Origin: a virus
IMG/VR virus record: IMGVR_UViG_3300042868_003945
Location: 1-25,444 of that record
Length of the DNA stretch: 25,444 bases
Strand: one strand, 5' to 3'
This document shows, piece by piece, positions 7,808 to 14,825 of this stretch; the stretch's first letter is position 1, and each line of letters starts with the position of its first letter. The translations under genes were made by a program, and so were the position numbers. The notes under the pieces were generated by a model, which saw only the letters and a program-made list of their open reading frames with translations, searched no databases and had not been told where the DNA came from.

Positions 7808-7863
7808 TTCGGGATTTCCGAACATCTGAAGAGCCCTAAAAGTTACATTTTGGGGCTTTTTTT
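7807..7863 (+). terminator. Tandem hairpins and rho-independent terminator
   Basis: First hairpin GTTCGG (7807-7812)/CCGAAC (7818-7823), without a T-run, then a strong terminator: AGCCCTAAAA (7832-7841) pairs over 10 positions with TTTTGGGGCT (7848-7857), 6-nt loop, followed by a run of seven T. It isolates the lysis genes from the early region. Confidence 0.9.
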
Positions 7864-7926
7864 ACGTTTAGTCTAAAAAATAATAGCTTGATTTATAGCA
7901 AGTTATGATTTATTTTTAATGAATGT

Positions 7927-7957
7927 TTTGTATTGTCGTATAAACATACGACTTTTG
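7927..7957 (+). promoter_or_regulatory. Candidate early promoter with embedded palindromic operator
   Basis: TTTG at 7927-7930 and TTTG at 7954-7957 are 23 nt apart, the distance expected between the -33 TTTG and the TTTG of TAnnTTTG (the TA is missing here: GACT). Between them lies the perfect inverted repeat GTCGTATAAACATACGAC (7935-7952; 7-bp arms, 4-nt centre), well placed for a repressor. It is followed by the early gene at 7982. The stretch 7864-7926 holds only AT-rich sequence and a weak 4-bp hairpin. Confidence 0.5.
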
Positions 7958-7981
7958 AACTCAGATAAACGAAACAAAATT

Positions 7982-8176
7982 ATGAAAAGTACAACAACAA
8001 ACAAAAGAGGCTACACTTTCACAACTTACACATCAGCTAAGCCTTACAAAATAGCTGATAATGGTTTAAGATATTTTAAACAACTTATCACTTGGGATAA
8101 TAGCAGAATTGGTAGAGTTATTTATGATAAACCAGTTTTGATAGATGCAACAAACGCAACCTACCCACAAAAATGA
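7982..8176 (+). CDS. Small early protein, unknown function
   Basis: 64 residues from ATG 7982 (MKSTTTNKRGYTFTTYTS), preceded by the A-rich leader AAACAAAATT that is typical of Bacteroidota starts. An upstream in-frame ATG at 7919 would place the promoter palindrome inside the coding region and is rejected. The protein is basic and rich in Thr/Tyr with WDNSRIGRVIYDKPVLID near the C-terminus. First gene of the early operon; no motif recognised. Confidence 0.6.
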   Translation: MKSTTTNKRGYTFTTYTSAKPYKIADNGLRYFKQLITWDNSRIGRVIYDKPVLIDATNATYPQK

Positions 8177-8229
8177 AAAAAGTAAAATAATAATCAAAAG
8201 GGGAGCAGCATCCAACCAACTGCAAAATA

Positions 8230-8463
8230 ATGACAAGAACAGAAATGACAAAAGCAAACCGAGACCAATTAGCGACCGACTACAACTTACGAATAAAATT
8301 AAGTTTAGATTTAGGCTGCAATGAAAGAACAATTCAGAGGTGGGCAGTTAATAACTCACCTAAGTTGACAACTGATAGCTTCCTTAGCTACTTTAAAAAG
8401 CATACGAACTGGACAGAACCATTAACCAAAGAAATCAAAATCAAACAATTAATCGAACATTAA
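8230..8463 (+). CDS. Small helix-turn-helix DNA-binding protein
   Basis: 77 residues. RIKLSLDLGCNERTIQRWAVN (about residues 21-41) has the spacing of a helix-turn-helix with TIQRW in the recognition helix. It is of the kind that small Bacteroidota phage regulators use, near the start of the early operon, so it could act on the palindrome in the promoter at 7927-7957. Target binding is inferred. The 53 nt before it contain only an A-rich leader. Confidence 0.65.
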   Translation: MTRTEMTKANRDQLATDYNLRIKLSLDLGCNERTIQRWAVNNSPKLTTDSFLSYFKKHTNWTEPLTKEIKIKQLIEH

Positions 8464-8466
8464 CCA

Positions 8467-8694
8467 ATGGAAAAACTACTAAAAAAACTATTGTATGGTG
8501 AGGAAGCGAAACCCATCACCAACAAGTCAAGACCAAACACTATTCTATCACGTTACGAGCGTGTACAGCGACTGCGAAACATAGCAATAGATGATAACAC
8601 ATTCTGCAAAGTGTACCAAGCTAATAGGCTGCTTAAAGACCTTACAATTCAATTAAATCAAATTAACTCATACCAAATATTAAACTTAAACTAA
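8467..8694 (+). CDS. Hypothetical early protein
   Basis: 75 residues, strongly basic in the first half (MEKLLKKLLYG...NKSRPNTILSRYERVQRLRN). No known motif is visible. It lies 3 nt after the HTH gene and 1 nt before the next gene, so it belongs to the same operon. Confidence 0.6.
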   Translation: MEKLLKKLLYGEEAKPITNKSRPNTILSRYERVQRLRNIAIDDNTFCKVYQANRLLKDLTIQLNQINSYQILNLN

Positions 8695-8695
8695 A

Positions 8696-8899
8696 ATGAA
8701 AGTAACAAACCAAAACCACAAATTAGCATTTCAACCAAAAGAAATTACAATTCTTATTGAAACTGAAGAAGAATTTGAAACTATCTTAGCACTAACACTA
8801 TGTAATGTAAGTGTTCCTGATGCTGTTAAGAATTTCGCAAAAGAAGCAAATAAAACTATCATTGAAAATTTATTAGATTCAATTCACAAATCACTTTAA
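8696..8899 (+). CDS. Hypothetical early protein
   Basis: 67 residues (MKVTNQNHKLAFQPKEITIL). It has a beta-then-helix pattern, PKEITILIETEEEFETILAL followed by helical VPDAVKNFAKEANKTI, suggesting a compact alpha/beta fold. This form is seen in small phage early proteins but is not assigned. Confidence 0.6.
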   Translation: MKVTNQNHKLAFQPKEITILIETEEEFETILALTLCNVSVPDAVKNFAKEANKTIIENLLDSIHKSL

Positions 8900-8910
8900 T
8901 CAATAAAAAT

Positions 8911-9513
8911 ATGAACACACACCAAACTACAAAAGAATGTTTAATCCGCAACTTTCAAGAGCTATTAGACAGCGAAGAAACTTTTACAGCATTAAACTAT
9001 CGTTCACTATTTAATATTGCAACAGACATGATAATAGTGCTATATGAAGTTGAAACAGCACGCAAAATGTATTCAGATATTTACGCAAGTTTATTGAAGC
9101 ATTCACCCGACAAAATGGATTGGTTTATTCGTAAAATGTGGAAGCATAGCTTTGAGTTAAAACTTGACAAGTCAGATTTTGACAAGTTGTTAGCAGCGAT
9201 AAACATTAGCCGAAATTATGGTTTTAAAGTTGAGTATGCAGTAAGTACATTGCACGATACATTAAAACACATAATTGAGGTACAATACACGCCTAAGCAA
9301 TCTAATTTTGTATTCAATTCAATCCTTAATTATGACCAAGTATTAACCGCAGTTAGTGAATTTAAAGACACCGCATTAATTGACACTTGTAATTTTGGAG
9401 TACCTGAACATAAAGAGATACCAGTAATGTATGATTTGAACGACATGAGCCTTGAAGACATTTGCGAAGCATATTTTAACATGGGTGGTCAACCTTTAAT
9501 AATAGAACCATAA
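8911..9513 (+). CDS. Hypothetical early protein, 200 aa
   Basis: Mostly helical protein with many charged residues and a C-terminus ending in GGQPLIIEP. I do not recognise its family: no catalytic or metal-binding motif is seen. It overlaps the next gene by TAATG (9511-9515). It sits between small early genes and the recombination block. Confidence 0.65.
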   Translation: MNTHQTTKECLIRNFQELLDSEETFTALNYRSLFNIATDMIIVLYEVETARKMYSDIYASLLKHSPDKMDWFIRKMWKHSFELKLDKSDFDKLLAAINISRNYGFKVEYAVSTLHDTLKHIIEVQYTPKQSNFVFNSILNYDQVLTAVSEFKDTALIDTCNFGVPEHKEIPVMYDLNDMSLEDICEAYFNMGGQPLIIEP

Positions 9514-9776
9514 TGCCAAGAACAAGACACATCAAAACAATAGAGCAGACCTCAATAGGTGCTAATGGTTTCAGATTGCAATATCTATATGAAAAGAAAC
9601 TTTTTGAAGTATGCCACAGCCATCACAACGGCAGGGCTGATGTAATTGATAGAACACTTTTTATAAACGAAAAAGATGCGAGAAAGTACTTAGATAAAAT
9701 AATGGCAGAAACCCAAGAGAGAATAAACGAATTTAAAGTTAATCAATCATTCCCACTAATCACTAAAATAATATGA
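9513..9776 (+). CDS. Hypothetical protein, 87 aa
   Basis: Basic N-terminus (MPRTRHIKTIEQTS), then IGANGFRLQYLYEKKLFEVC and a central SHHNGRADVIDRTLF. Alternating strands suggest a small beta-rich fold with a C-terminal helix (DARKYLDKIMAETQERINEF). No motif assigned. It is coupled to both neighbours by overlaps. Confidence 0.6.
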   Translation: MPRTRHIKTIEQTSIGANGFRLQYLYEKKLFEVCHSHHNGRADVIDRTLFINEKDARKYLDKIMAETQERINEFKVNQSFPLITKII

Positions 9777-10006
9777 GAACCATAAGCGAACAATACAAGA
9801 CATTACAGCGAGAAAGGTTAAGACTTTTCGAATGCCAAAGAAACCACACCGCAGCATTGAATAGACGTTACTTGTACGAAACTGATGAGGCATACAAAGA
9901 ATGCACAGAGGCACTAAATGAGTGGGATAAACAAACCGAATTAGTCGCAAGATTGCAGATTGAATACACCAACCACATAAACACGAAAGGATTGATTTAT
10001 GAGTAG
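9773..10006 (+). CDS. Small coiled-coil-like hypothetical protein
   Basis: 77 residues, almost entirely helical and charged with heptad-like spacing (EQYKTLQRERLRLFECQRN, AYKECTEALNEWDKQTELV). Probably a short coiled coil. Start ATG 9773 overlaps the previous TGA. Confidence 0.58.
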   Translation: MRTISEQYKTLQRERLRLFECQRNHTAALNRRYLYETDEAYKECTEALNEWDKQTELVARLQIEYTNHINTKGLIYE

Positions 10007-10199
10007 AGAAAAACCAAGTCACAAGCGAATAGATTATAAGTCAGGGAAGACCGAATCTGTAGTTATGGAAAGAGACCTGCATAATGCCCAGTATCGAATC
10101 ATCTTGTATAAAAAGGGCGGTGTAGGAATAGTCCAGTATCGTTCATCAACAAAAGAGGCAACAGAATTATTTAACGAATTATTAAAAGAACTAAAATGA
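9999..10199 (+). CDS. Hypothetical protein, 66 aa
   Basis: Basic N-terminus (MSREKPSHKRIDYKSGKTE), then two or three predicted strands (NAQYRIILYKKGGVGIVQYRS) and a C-terminal helix. No motif recognised. ATG lies in ATGAGTAG, overlapping the previous stop. Confidence 0.58.
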   Translation: MSREKPSHKRIDYKSGKTESVVMERDLHNAQYRIILYKKGGVGIVQYRSSTKEATELFNELLKELK

Positions 10200-10690
10200 T
10201 TGAAACTACTTTTGATACTAAATTATATGGGACTTGCTGCAACTATGCTTATTATTGTTTAAAGAAACTAAACATAAAACAATATAAATCTCAAGATGTT
10301 GTCAATGAATTTTATTTTAATAATGATGTAAATAACGATAATTATAAAAATTTAATTTACTCAACTATTCGAGAATTATCATTAAAACCTCTTCCTAGAT
10401 ATGAAACTGAATTTACACCTAAAATAAATCATGTAAAAGAAACTTTAGCGCAATGTATAAAATGCAATGAAGTGAAACCTTTGGATATGTTTTATAAATT
10501 TAGATTAAATCCTTCCAAAAAATGCAAGCAATGTATATGTATTGAAAATAATCGTGATTATAAAATAAAATCATTTCACAGACTATTGAGAAAAAATAGC
10601 AATGAAATTGATAAACTCGATGAAATAATAAATTTGTGTAACCAAAAAAAACAAGAAATATTAAAAAATGAACTACCAATTACTCAATGA
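10196..10690 (+). CDS. Zinc-finger protein with sigma-region-2-like N-terminus
   Basis: 164 residues. The C-terminal half has CIKCNEVKPLDMFYKF...KKCKQCICIENNRDYK, a four-Cys treble-clef/zinc-ribbon pattern (CxxC...CxxC) commonly found in phage DNA-binding and HNH-associated proteins. The N-terminal part (AYYCLKKLNIKQYKSQDVVNEFYF) recalls the helical DxxNE pattern of sigma-factor region 2, but weakly. The gene looks AT-richer than its neighbours, with many AAA/AAT/TTA codons, suggesting a recent arrival. A DNA-binding role is likely; anything more specific is a guess. Confidence 0.6.
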   Translation: MIETTFDTKLYGTCCNYAYYCLKKLNIKQYKSQDVVNEFYFNNDVNNDNYKNLIYSTIRELSLKPLPRYETEFTPKINHVKETLAQCIKCNEVKPLDMFYKFRLNPSKKCKQCICIENNRDYKIKSFHRLLRKNSNEIDKLDEIINLCNQKKQEILKNELPITQ

Positions 10691-10898
10691 TTTAACGACA
10701 AATTTAAGGCAAATTTTAAATTTGATAAGGGATTACAAAGAACAGATTATATACTTGCAGGAGAAATGGGCAGAAACACAAGATACACATAGCAGTAGAT
10801 TATTTCTAACTCAAATCACAAACTGCGAAGCCCAAATTACACATAACGAAAAACAATACAAACAGACAATTAACCAAATTAATGAACTACTACAATGA
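10668..10898 (+). CDS. Small coiled-coil hypothetical protein
   Basis: 76 residues, helical and Gln-rich (LRQILNLIRDYKEQIIYLQE, CEAQITHNEKQYKQTINQIN). It overlaps the preceding gene by 23 nt and the following annealing-protein gene by 4 nt, so it may work with recombination. No family recognised. Confidence 0.55.
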   Translation: MNYQLLNDLTTNLRQILNLIRDYKEQIIYLQEKWAETQDTHSSRLFLTQITNCEAQITHNEKQYKQTINQINELLQ

Positions 10899-11437
10899 CA
10901 GACAAACAACAATTACCAACACTTAGCGACCTCACGCAAGATGTCGAACTAAGCTACAAGAATGATGCTTTCAACTTATTACTAAGTCAGCAACCGCCTG
11001 CAACATGGGTGAAGAAACATCCTTACATTCGAGATTACAACTACCTACCGATTGATAAGGTTGAACACTTGCTTAAGAAAATATTTAAGCAATACAAAAT
11101 CGAAATCACTAATCAGGGAACTGCCTTTAATGGTGTATGGGTAACGGTTAGAGTACACTATTTAAACCCTACTAACAATGAGTGGAACTTTCACGATGGA
11201 ATTGGCGCTTGCCAACTTCAAACAAAAAAAGATACATCACCTGCGGACTTAGCTAATATTAATAATGGTGCATTACAAATGGCTTATCCAATAGCTAAGA
11301 CCATAGCGATAAAAGATGCCTGCGATATGTTCGGAAACTTATTTGGGGCGAACTTAAACAGACGTGATACAATCGAATTTAAAGTAGATGCAGACACATT
11401 GAACTTCATTAAATCGAATAAGGAGAAAAATATATGA
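10895..11437 (+). CDS. Rad52/ERF-type single-strand annealing protein
   Basis: 180 residues. HPYIRDYNYLPIDKVEHLLKKIF followed by the beta-strand block (TAFNGVWVTVRVHYLNP..., GIGACQLQTKK) and then the helix GALQMAYPIAKTIAIKDACDMFGNLFGANLNRRD is the signature arrangement of Rad52-like phage annealing proteins (the A-x3-K-x-A-x-K-x-A-x3-FG helix). It anneals complementary single strands during phage recombination and replication. The gene is coupled to a YqaJ-type exonuclease immediately downstream, as in other two-component phage recombination systems. Confidence 0.82.
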   Translation: MTDKQQLPTLSDLTQDVELSYKNDAFNLLLSQQPPATWVKKHPYIRDYNYLPIDKVEHLLKKIFKQYKIEITNQGTAFNGVWVTVRVHYLNPTNNEWNFHDGIGACQLQTKKDTSPADLANINNGALQMAYPIAKTIAIKDACDMFGNLFGANLNRRDTIEFKVDADTLNFIKSNKEKNI

Positions 11438-12102
11438 TTAGCAGATTTATATTCGAAACAAAGGAGCAATGGAAGGAATACCGAAAAGGACTTTTCACAG
11501 CATCCAATATTAATAAATTAACCGCTAATGGTAAAAGCGAAACAGGACTTTCAGTTGGTGCAGTTAGTTACATTTTAGAAACCATCAATGATGAGGTAGG
11601 CGAACCAAAACCCGACATCTTCAATGCAGCGATTGAGTGGGGATTAGAGAATGAGAGCCAAGCGGTATTAAGATATGCAGAGGATAACGGATTAGATGTT
11701 AATGATAATGACTTTATCTATACATCGGTTGGTGGATTTGTGTTTTTCACTTACTTAGGAATATGCGGTGGCACTCCAGATGTAATCTTGAAAGATAAGA
11801 TAGTTGAAATTAAATGCCCGAACTCAGATACACACCTCTATAATAAGCTATTTGTAAACGCTGATAACATTCAAAAAGAATATCCGATGTATTATGACCA
11901 ATGCCAACTTAATATGTTTTTAACGCAAAGAAAAGAGGCAATTTTAATGAGTTACGACCCAAGAATAAAACAGCATGAGAATCAAGTTCATTATATTACT
12001 ATTCCTTATGACAATGGTAGGGTTGAATTATTAATGGATAAGATAAACACAGCTTCAAATTATCGTGATAAGTTATTAAAACAATTAACTAAACAGCCAT
12101 AG
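11434..12102 (+). CDS. YqaJ-like 5'-3' exonuclease (phage recombinase partner)
   Basis: 222 residues. Hallmarks of the YqaJ/lambda-exo branch of PD-(D/E)XK nucleases are visible: WKEYRKGLFTASNI (residues 13-26), AIEWGLENESQAVLRYAE (WG...E..A), GGTPDVIL followed by VEIKCP (catalytic D...ExK), and YYDQCQLNMFL (Q-x-Q). It should resect double-stranded ends to supply single strands to the annealing protein. ATGA overlap with that gene fixes the start. Confidence 0.88.
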   Translation: MISRFIFETKEQWKEYRKGLFTASNINKLTANGKSETGLSVGAVSYILETINDEVGEPKPDIFNAAIEWGLENESQAVLRYAEDNGLDVNDNDFIYTSVGGFVFFTYLGICGGTPDVILKDKIVEIKCPNSDTHLYNKLFVNADNIQKEYPMYYDQCQLNMFLTQRKEAILMSYDPRIKQHENQVHYITIPYDNGRVELLMDKINTASNYRDKLLKQLTKQP

Positions 12103-12118
12103 ACGGCAACAAATAAAC

Positions 12119-12328
12119 ATGAGTATTTTAATTTTAAAAAACAAATTTGATTTAACACCTGAAGGCAAGATTGTAGATTGTGCTAAAATAGGTGAGCATG
12201 GATATGCTGAAAACGTAGAACATGAAATGACTCTAACTAAACTAACTTCAGGCGATTATTTAATACATTGGTATGGAGAAGATGATACCGAAATGTCATT
12301 AGAAGAATATATCTCTAAAATGAAATAA
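12119..12328 (+). CDS. Hypothetical protein, 69 aa
   Basis: Acidic protein with short strands (MSILILKNKFDLTPEGKIVD, SGDYLIHWYGEDDTEMSLEE). It begins 17 nt after the exonuclease stop behind AACAAATAAAC, a usual A-rich leader, and ends in TAATG with the NinG gene. No family recognised. Confidence 0.6.
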   Translation: MSILILKNKFDLTPEGKIVDCAKIGEHGYAENVEHEMTLTKLTSGDYLIHWYGEDDTEMSLEEYISKMK

Positions 12329-12852
12329 TGGCTAAGTGCAAATTATGCAAAAAAGAATTTACTCAATTCAATAGTACAATTAGTGTCTGCGGATATCAAT
12401 GTGCTATTGAGTTGGGCAAGTTAAAGCCTGCTAAAGTCAATTATAAGAGGGTTAATTCGCAGCTAAAAAGTGAAGCAAAAGAGAAACTTGAAACGTATTC
12501 ACAAAAGGTAAATAAGGTCAAAGTAATATTCCAAAAATGGATAAGAGAAAGGGATAAGAATGAACCTTGCATATCATGTGGAACATTAACAGCAAACGAA
12601 TGGCACGCATCACATTTTAAGAAAGCAGAAACTTACAGTGGAGTTATATTCAATGAAATTAACGTCTGGAAATCCTGTAAAAAATGCAATGTTTTTTTGA
12701 ATGGCAACGAATTAAACTATCGTGAAAGACTTGTTAAAAAAATAGGACTTGACCAGGTTATCGCACTTGAAGAATTAGCGAATGAAACACGCACAAAGAA
12801 ATGGACAATCGAAGAATTACAATTAATTAAAACTAAATACAAAATAAAATGA
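12328..12852 (+). CDS. ninG: NinG/Rap-like recombination endonuclease
   Basis: 174 residues. Two zinc-binding Cys clusters are visible: near the N-terminus CKLCKKEF...CGYQC, and in the core CISCG...WHASHFKKAE...CKKCN. The second, with NEWHASH and LNGNELNYRERLVKKIG, matches the NinG (Rap) family of lambda, a structure-specific endonuclease acting on D-loops and Holliday-type junctions. It follows the annealing protein and exonuclease, completing a recombination block. Start is coupled (TAATG). Confidence 0.88.
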   Translation: MAKCKLCKKEFTQFNSTISVCGYQCAIELGKLKPAKVNYKRVNSQLKSEAKEKLETYSQKVNKVKVIFQKWIRERDKNEPCISCGTLTANEWHASHFKKAETYSGVIFNEINVWKSCKKCNVFLNGNELNYRERLVKKIGLDQVIALEELANETRTKKWTIEELQLIKTKYKIK

Positions 12853-13196
12853 AAACAATAACAATAGAATACAATGGATTACAGACCTCTATTAAATGGA
12901 CTGATGAAGTTACACCAATCGAAGCATTAGGTATGCTTAGATATCATGAAAAGAATGTCTTTGCAGGCTTATTAAATTACAACGAAGAAAAGAATCAGAA
13001 AAAAGAACATGAACAACAAGTCTACATAAAAGATATGGATTTATCTGTAAGAACTAAGAACTGCTTACTTGATAATAAAATCTACACCTTAAAAGACTTA
13101 GAGCAATTAAGTGATAGAGACCTTTTGAGAATCCGAAATTTCGGCAACAAATGTCTAAGTGAATTGCAATACATTTTAAAAAATACAAACCAATAA
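12849..13196 (+). CDS. Free-standing RNA polymerase alpha C-terminal-domain-like protein
   Basis: 115 residues. Residues 58-112 align with the alpha-CTD of bacterial RNA polymerase (MDLSVRTKNCLLDNKIYTL, LRIRNFGNKCLSEL). Mapping to E. coli alpha: R68 = R265, N71 = N268, C72 = C269, G99 = G296, K101 = K298 and E105 = E302, so nearly all residues used for UP-element DNA contact are present; S299 is replaced by C102. The N-terminal 50 residues are a short beta then helical region unrelated to alpha-NTD. By family knowledge this helix-hairpin-helix fold binds the DNA minor groove and activators; acting on host transcription is inferred. Confidence 0.8.
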   Translation: MKTITIEYNGLQTSIKWTDEVTPIEALGMLRYHEKNVFAGLLNYNEEKNQKKEHEQQVYIKDMDLSVRTKNCLLDNKIYTLKDLEQLSDRDLLRIRNFGNKCLSELQYILKNTNQ

Positions 13197-13200
13197 GATC

Positions 13201-13464
13201 ATGAAAAAACCAAAAACACAAACCGAAGCAATCATCTGCTACTTGATAGCAGGCAACAAAATCACATCCATTCAAGCAACACAAAAGCAATTTGGTTATT
13301 GCACTAAGTTACCGCAGCGAATTGCTGACATCATTGAACTGGGATTCTCAATCAAGAAAGAACGAGTTACTAAGTTGTCAATATTTGGCAATAGCTGCTC
13401 ATTTATTGAGTATTCTTTGGACTTCAAAAAGACATCTAAAAAGCTAATCAATAGTTACCAATGA
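13201..13464 (+). CDS. Small HTH protein (HTH_39-like)
   Basis: 87 residues. TQTEAIICYLIAGNKITSIQ, then ATQKQFGYCTKLPQRIADII and ELGFSIKKERV match the winged-helix pattern in which A..FG...L..RI..L...G is conserved (HTH_39-type phage proteins). Likely DNA-binding. It lies 4 nt after the alpha-CTD-like gene and overlaps the methyltransferase start by ATGA. Confidence 0.75.
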   Translation: MKKPKTQTEAIICYLIAGNKITSIQATQKQFGYCTKLPQRIADIIELGFSIKKERVTKLSIFGNSCSFIEYSLDFKKTSKKLINSYQ

Positions 13465-14075
13465 TAGTTATAACTAATGAGGATAATATGCTTTTAATGG
13501 CGCGTTATCCTGATAAGTATTTTGATTTGGCAATAGTTGACCCGCCTTATGGATTAGGTTCAAGTGTTGTAAATAGTGGAGGTCGTTTTGCAAGATATAA
13601 AAATGATAAAGGTAATTGGGATAATGAAACACCAACAAAACAATATTTTGAAGAACTATTCAGAGTTTCAAAAAATCAAATAATCTGGGGCGGTAATTAT
13701 TTTGATTTATTACCTACAAAGTGTTTTTTAATTTGGGATAAAAAGCAGCCTGAAAATGTTAGTTTTGCAAGTTGTGAATTTGCTTGGACTTCGTTCGATT
13801 CAGTAGCTAAAACATTTTATTATAGACCTCAAGGTCAAGAAAACAGATTTCATCCCACACAAAAACCAGTAGCTCTTTACAAATGGATTTTAGATAAGTA
13901 CGCCAAACAAGGCGATAAAATACTCGATACTCATTTAGGTTCAGGAAGTATTGCAATAGCGTGCCACGATTACGGATTTGATTTAACCGCTTGCGAATTA
14001 GACAAAGAGTATTTTGAAGCAGCAATGAAAAGGCTAAAAGACCACCAAAAACAATTAAAATTAATTATAAAATGA
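13461..14075 (+). CDS. DNA amino-methyltransferase, beta class (N6-adenine or N4-cytosine)
   Basis: 204 residues. Motif order is beta class: catalytic motif IV DPPYGLG near residue 27, then HPTQKPVALYKWIL, and AdoMet-binding motif I as DTHLGSGSIAIAC towards the C-terminus, followed by ACELDKEYFEAAMKRL. It transfers a methyl group to an exocyclic amino group of DNA. The DPPY form favours adenine but does not exclude cytosine. No restriction partner is seen, so protection of phage DNA from host restriction is the likeliest role. Confidence 0.88.
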   Translation: MIVITNEDNMLLMARYPDKYFDLAIVDPPYGLGSSVVNSGGRFARYKNDKGNWDNETPTKQYFEELFRVSKNQIIWGGNYFDLLPTKCFLIWDKKQPENVSFASCEFAWTSFDSVAKTFYYRPQGQENRFHPTQKPVALYKWILDKYAKQGDKILDTHLGSGSIAIACHDYGFDLTACELDKEYFEAAMKRLKDHQKQLKLIIK

Positions 14076-14161
14076 TAGTCAAGATAATTATAACAATCAC
14101 CGTATGGGAATTATTTGTGAAAAAGTATCTTCTAAAATTATTTCATTATTTCATTAAGTAG
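14072..14161 (+). CDS. 29-aa putative membrane peptide
   Basis: ATG 14072 overlaps the methyltransferase stop (ATGA) and the frame runs to TAG at 14159-14161. The peptide MIVKIIITITVWELFVKKYL... is hydrophobic at the N-terminus and basic at the C-terminus, consistent with a single membrane helix. Coupled start and clean end just before the next promoter argue that it is translated. Confidence 0.5.
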   Translation: MIVKIIITITVWELFVKKYLLKLFHYFIK

Positions 14162-14165
14162 ATTG

Positions 14166-14173
14166 TATATTTG
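14166..14173 (+). promoter_or_regulatory. Candidate promoter -7 box TATATTTG
   Basis: TATATTTG matches TAnnTTTG. TTTC at 14141-14144 lies 21 nt upstream as an imperfect -33 element. Transcription would start near 14180 and produce a leader of about 100 nt before the ATG at 14280. Confidence 0.6.
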
Positions 14174-14179
14174 CATTGT

Positions 14180-14275
14180 AGTTCGGTCTCACGTTATAGA
14201 ACTTAAACTTATTAAATAGCCTATTTATTTGACTTTGGATGTGAGACCCCAAATGATGATTTATAGGCTTTTTTA
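14180..14275 (+). ncRNA. Structured leader with two interleaved stems, attenuator-like
   Basis: GGTCTCAC (14185-14192) is complementary to GTGAGACC (14241-14248). AGCCTAT (14218-14224) is complementary to ATAGGCT (14263-14269), which runs directly into six T (14269-14274). The order is A-B-A'-B', so the stems form a pseudoknot or exclude each other; the B stem with T-run has the form of a terminator. A third small pairing TTTGG (14234-14238)/CCAAA (14249-14253) overlaps A'. This leader precedes the nuclease/replication operon. Alternatively the whole is a short stand-alone RNA. The rest of 14162-14279 has no other coding frame. Confidence 0.5.
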
Positions 14276-14279
14276 TTAT

Positions 14280-14825
14280 ATGAATTTTTTAGAAAAAGAT
14301 TTGGAACAAATCATTTACGAAGCAGACAAGGAATTGTTAGCTGAAAAGGGTCTTAGAGTTAATGGAAAATTATTAAGACAAGTTAGAATTGGTAACTATG
14401 GAATTGCAGACTTAGTCAGCATTGAAAGACCATATTATCATACTTATTTTAAAAATCATTGTAAAGGTACTATTACAATTTATGAGTTAAAAAAAGAAAA
14501 TATTTCAGTATCTGCATTTTTACAAGCAGTTGGTTATGTTAAAGGTATTATGCGATGGATGGAGCAACATCCTAAAAATATTGAAATTATCTCTACATCT
14601 AATTATGATATTAATATAGTTTTAATTGGTAAAAGCATAGATAAAAAGTCAGAGTTTCTTTACTTAGCAGATTTATTAAATACTGATAATTTAGGTGATA
14701 ATAGTCTTTTAGATAGTTTTAATTTGTCATTAGAAATGTTCATTTATGATTATGATTTTAATGGTATAAATTTTACTAAAATTGAAAATTATAAACTAAT
14801 GAATGAAGGGTTTAAATATGAGTAA
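14280..14825 (+). CDS. Predicted PD-(D/E)XK-type nuclease
   Basis: 181 residues from ATG 14280, after the leader; a TTG at 14229 in the same frame would put the leader stems inside coding sequence and is unlikely. GNYGIADLVSI (D44), then TITIYELKKENISVSAFLQAVGYVKGI (E69, K71, Q82, Y86) gives the D...ExK...Q-x3-Y order of PD-(D/E)XK enzymes such as NucS-type nucleases. A DNA-nicking or end-cutting activity is expected; the exact substrate is unknown. It overlaps the replisome organiser by 8 nt, suggesting a role in replication or in degrading competing DNA. Confidence 0.6.
   Translation: MNFLEKDLEQIIYEADKELLAEKGLRVNGKLLRQVRIGNYGIADLVSIERPYYHTYFKNHCKGTITIYELKKENISVSAFLQAVGYVKGIMRWMEQHPKNIEIISTSNYDINIVLIGKSIDKKSEFLYLADLLNTDNLGDNSLLDSFNLSLEMFIYDYDFNGINFTKIENYKLMNEGFKYE

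Noticed and set aside
14229-14279. TTG start adding 17 residues to the nuclease-like protein
   Set aside because: The added part would be translated from the structured leader and has no similarity to the family core; ATG 14280 is preferable.
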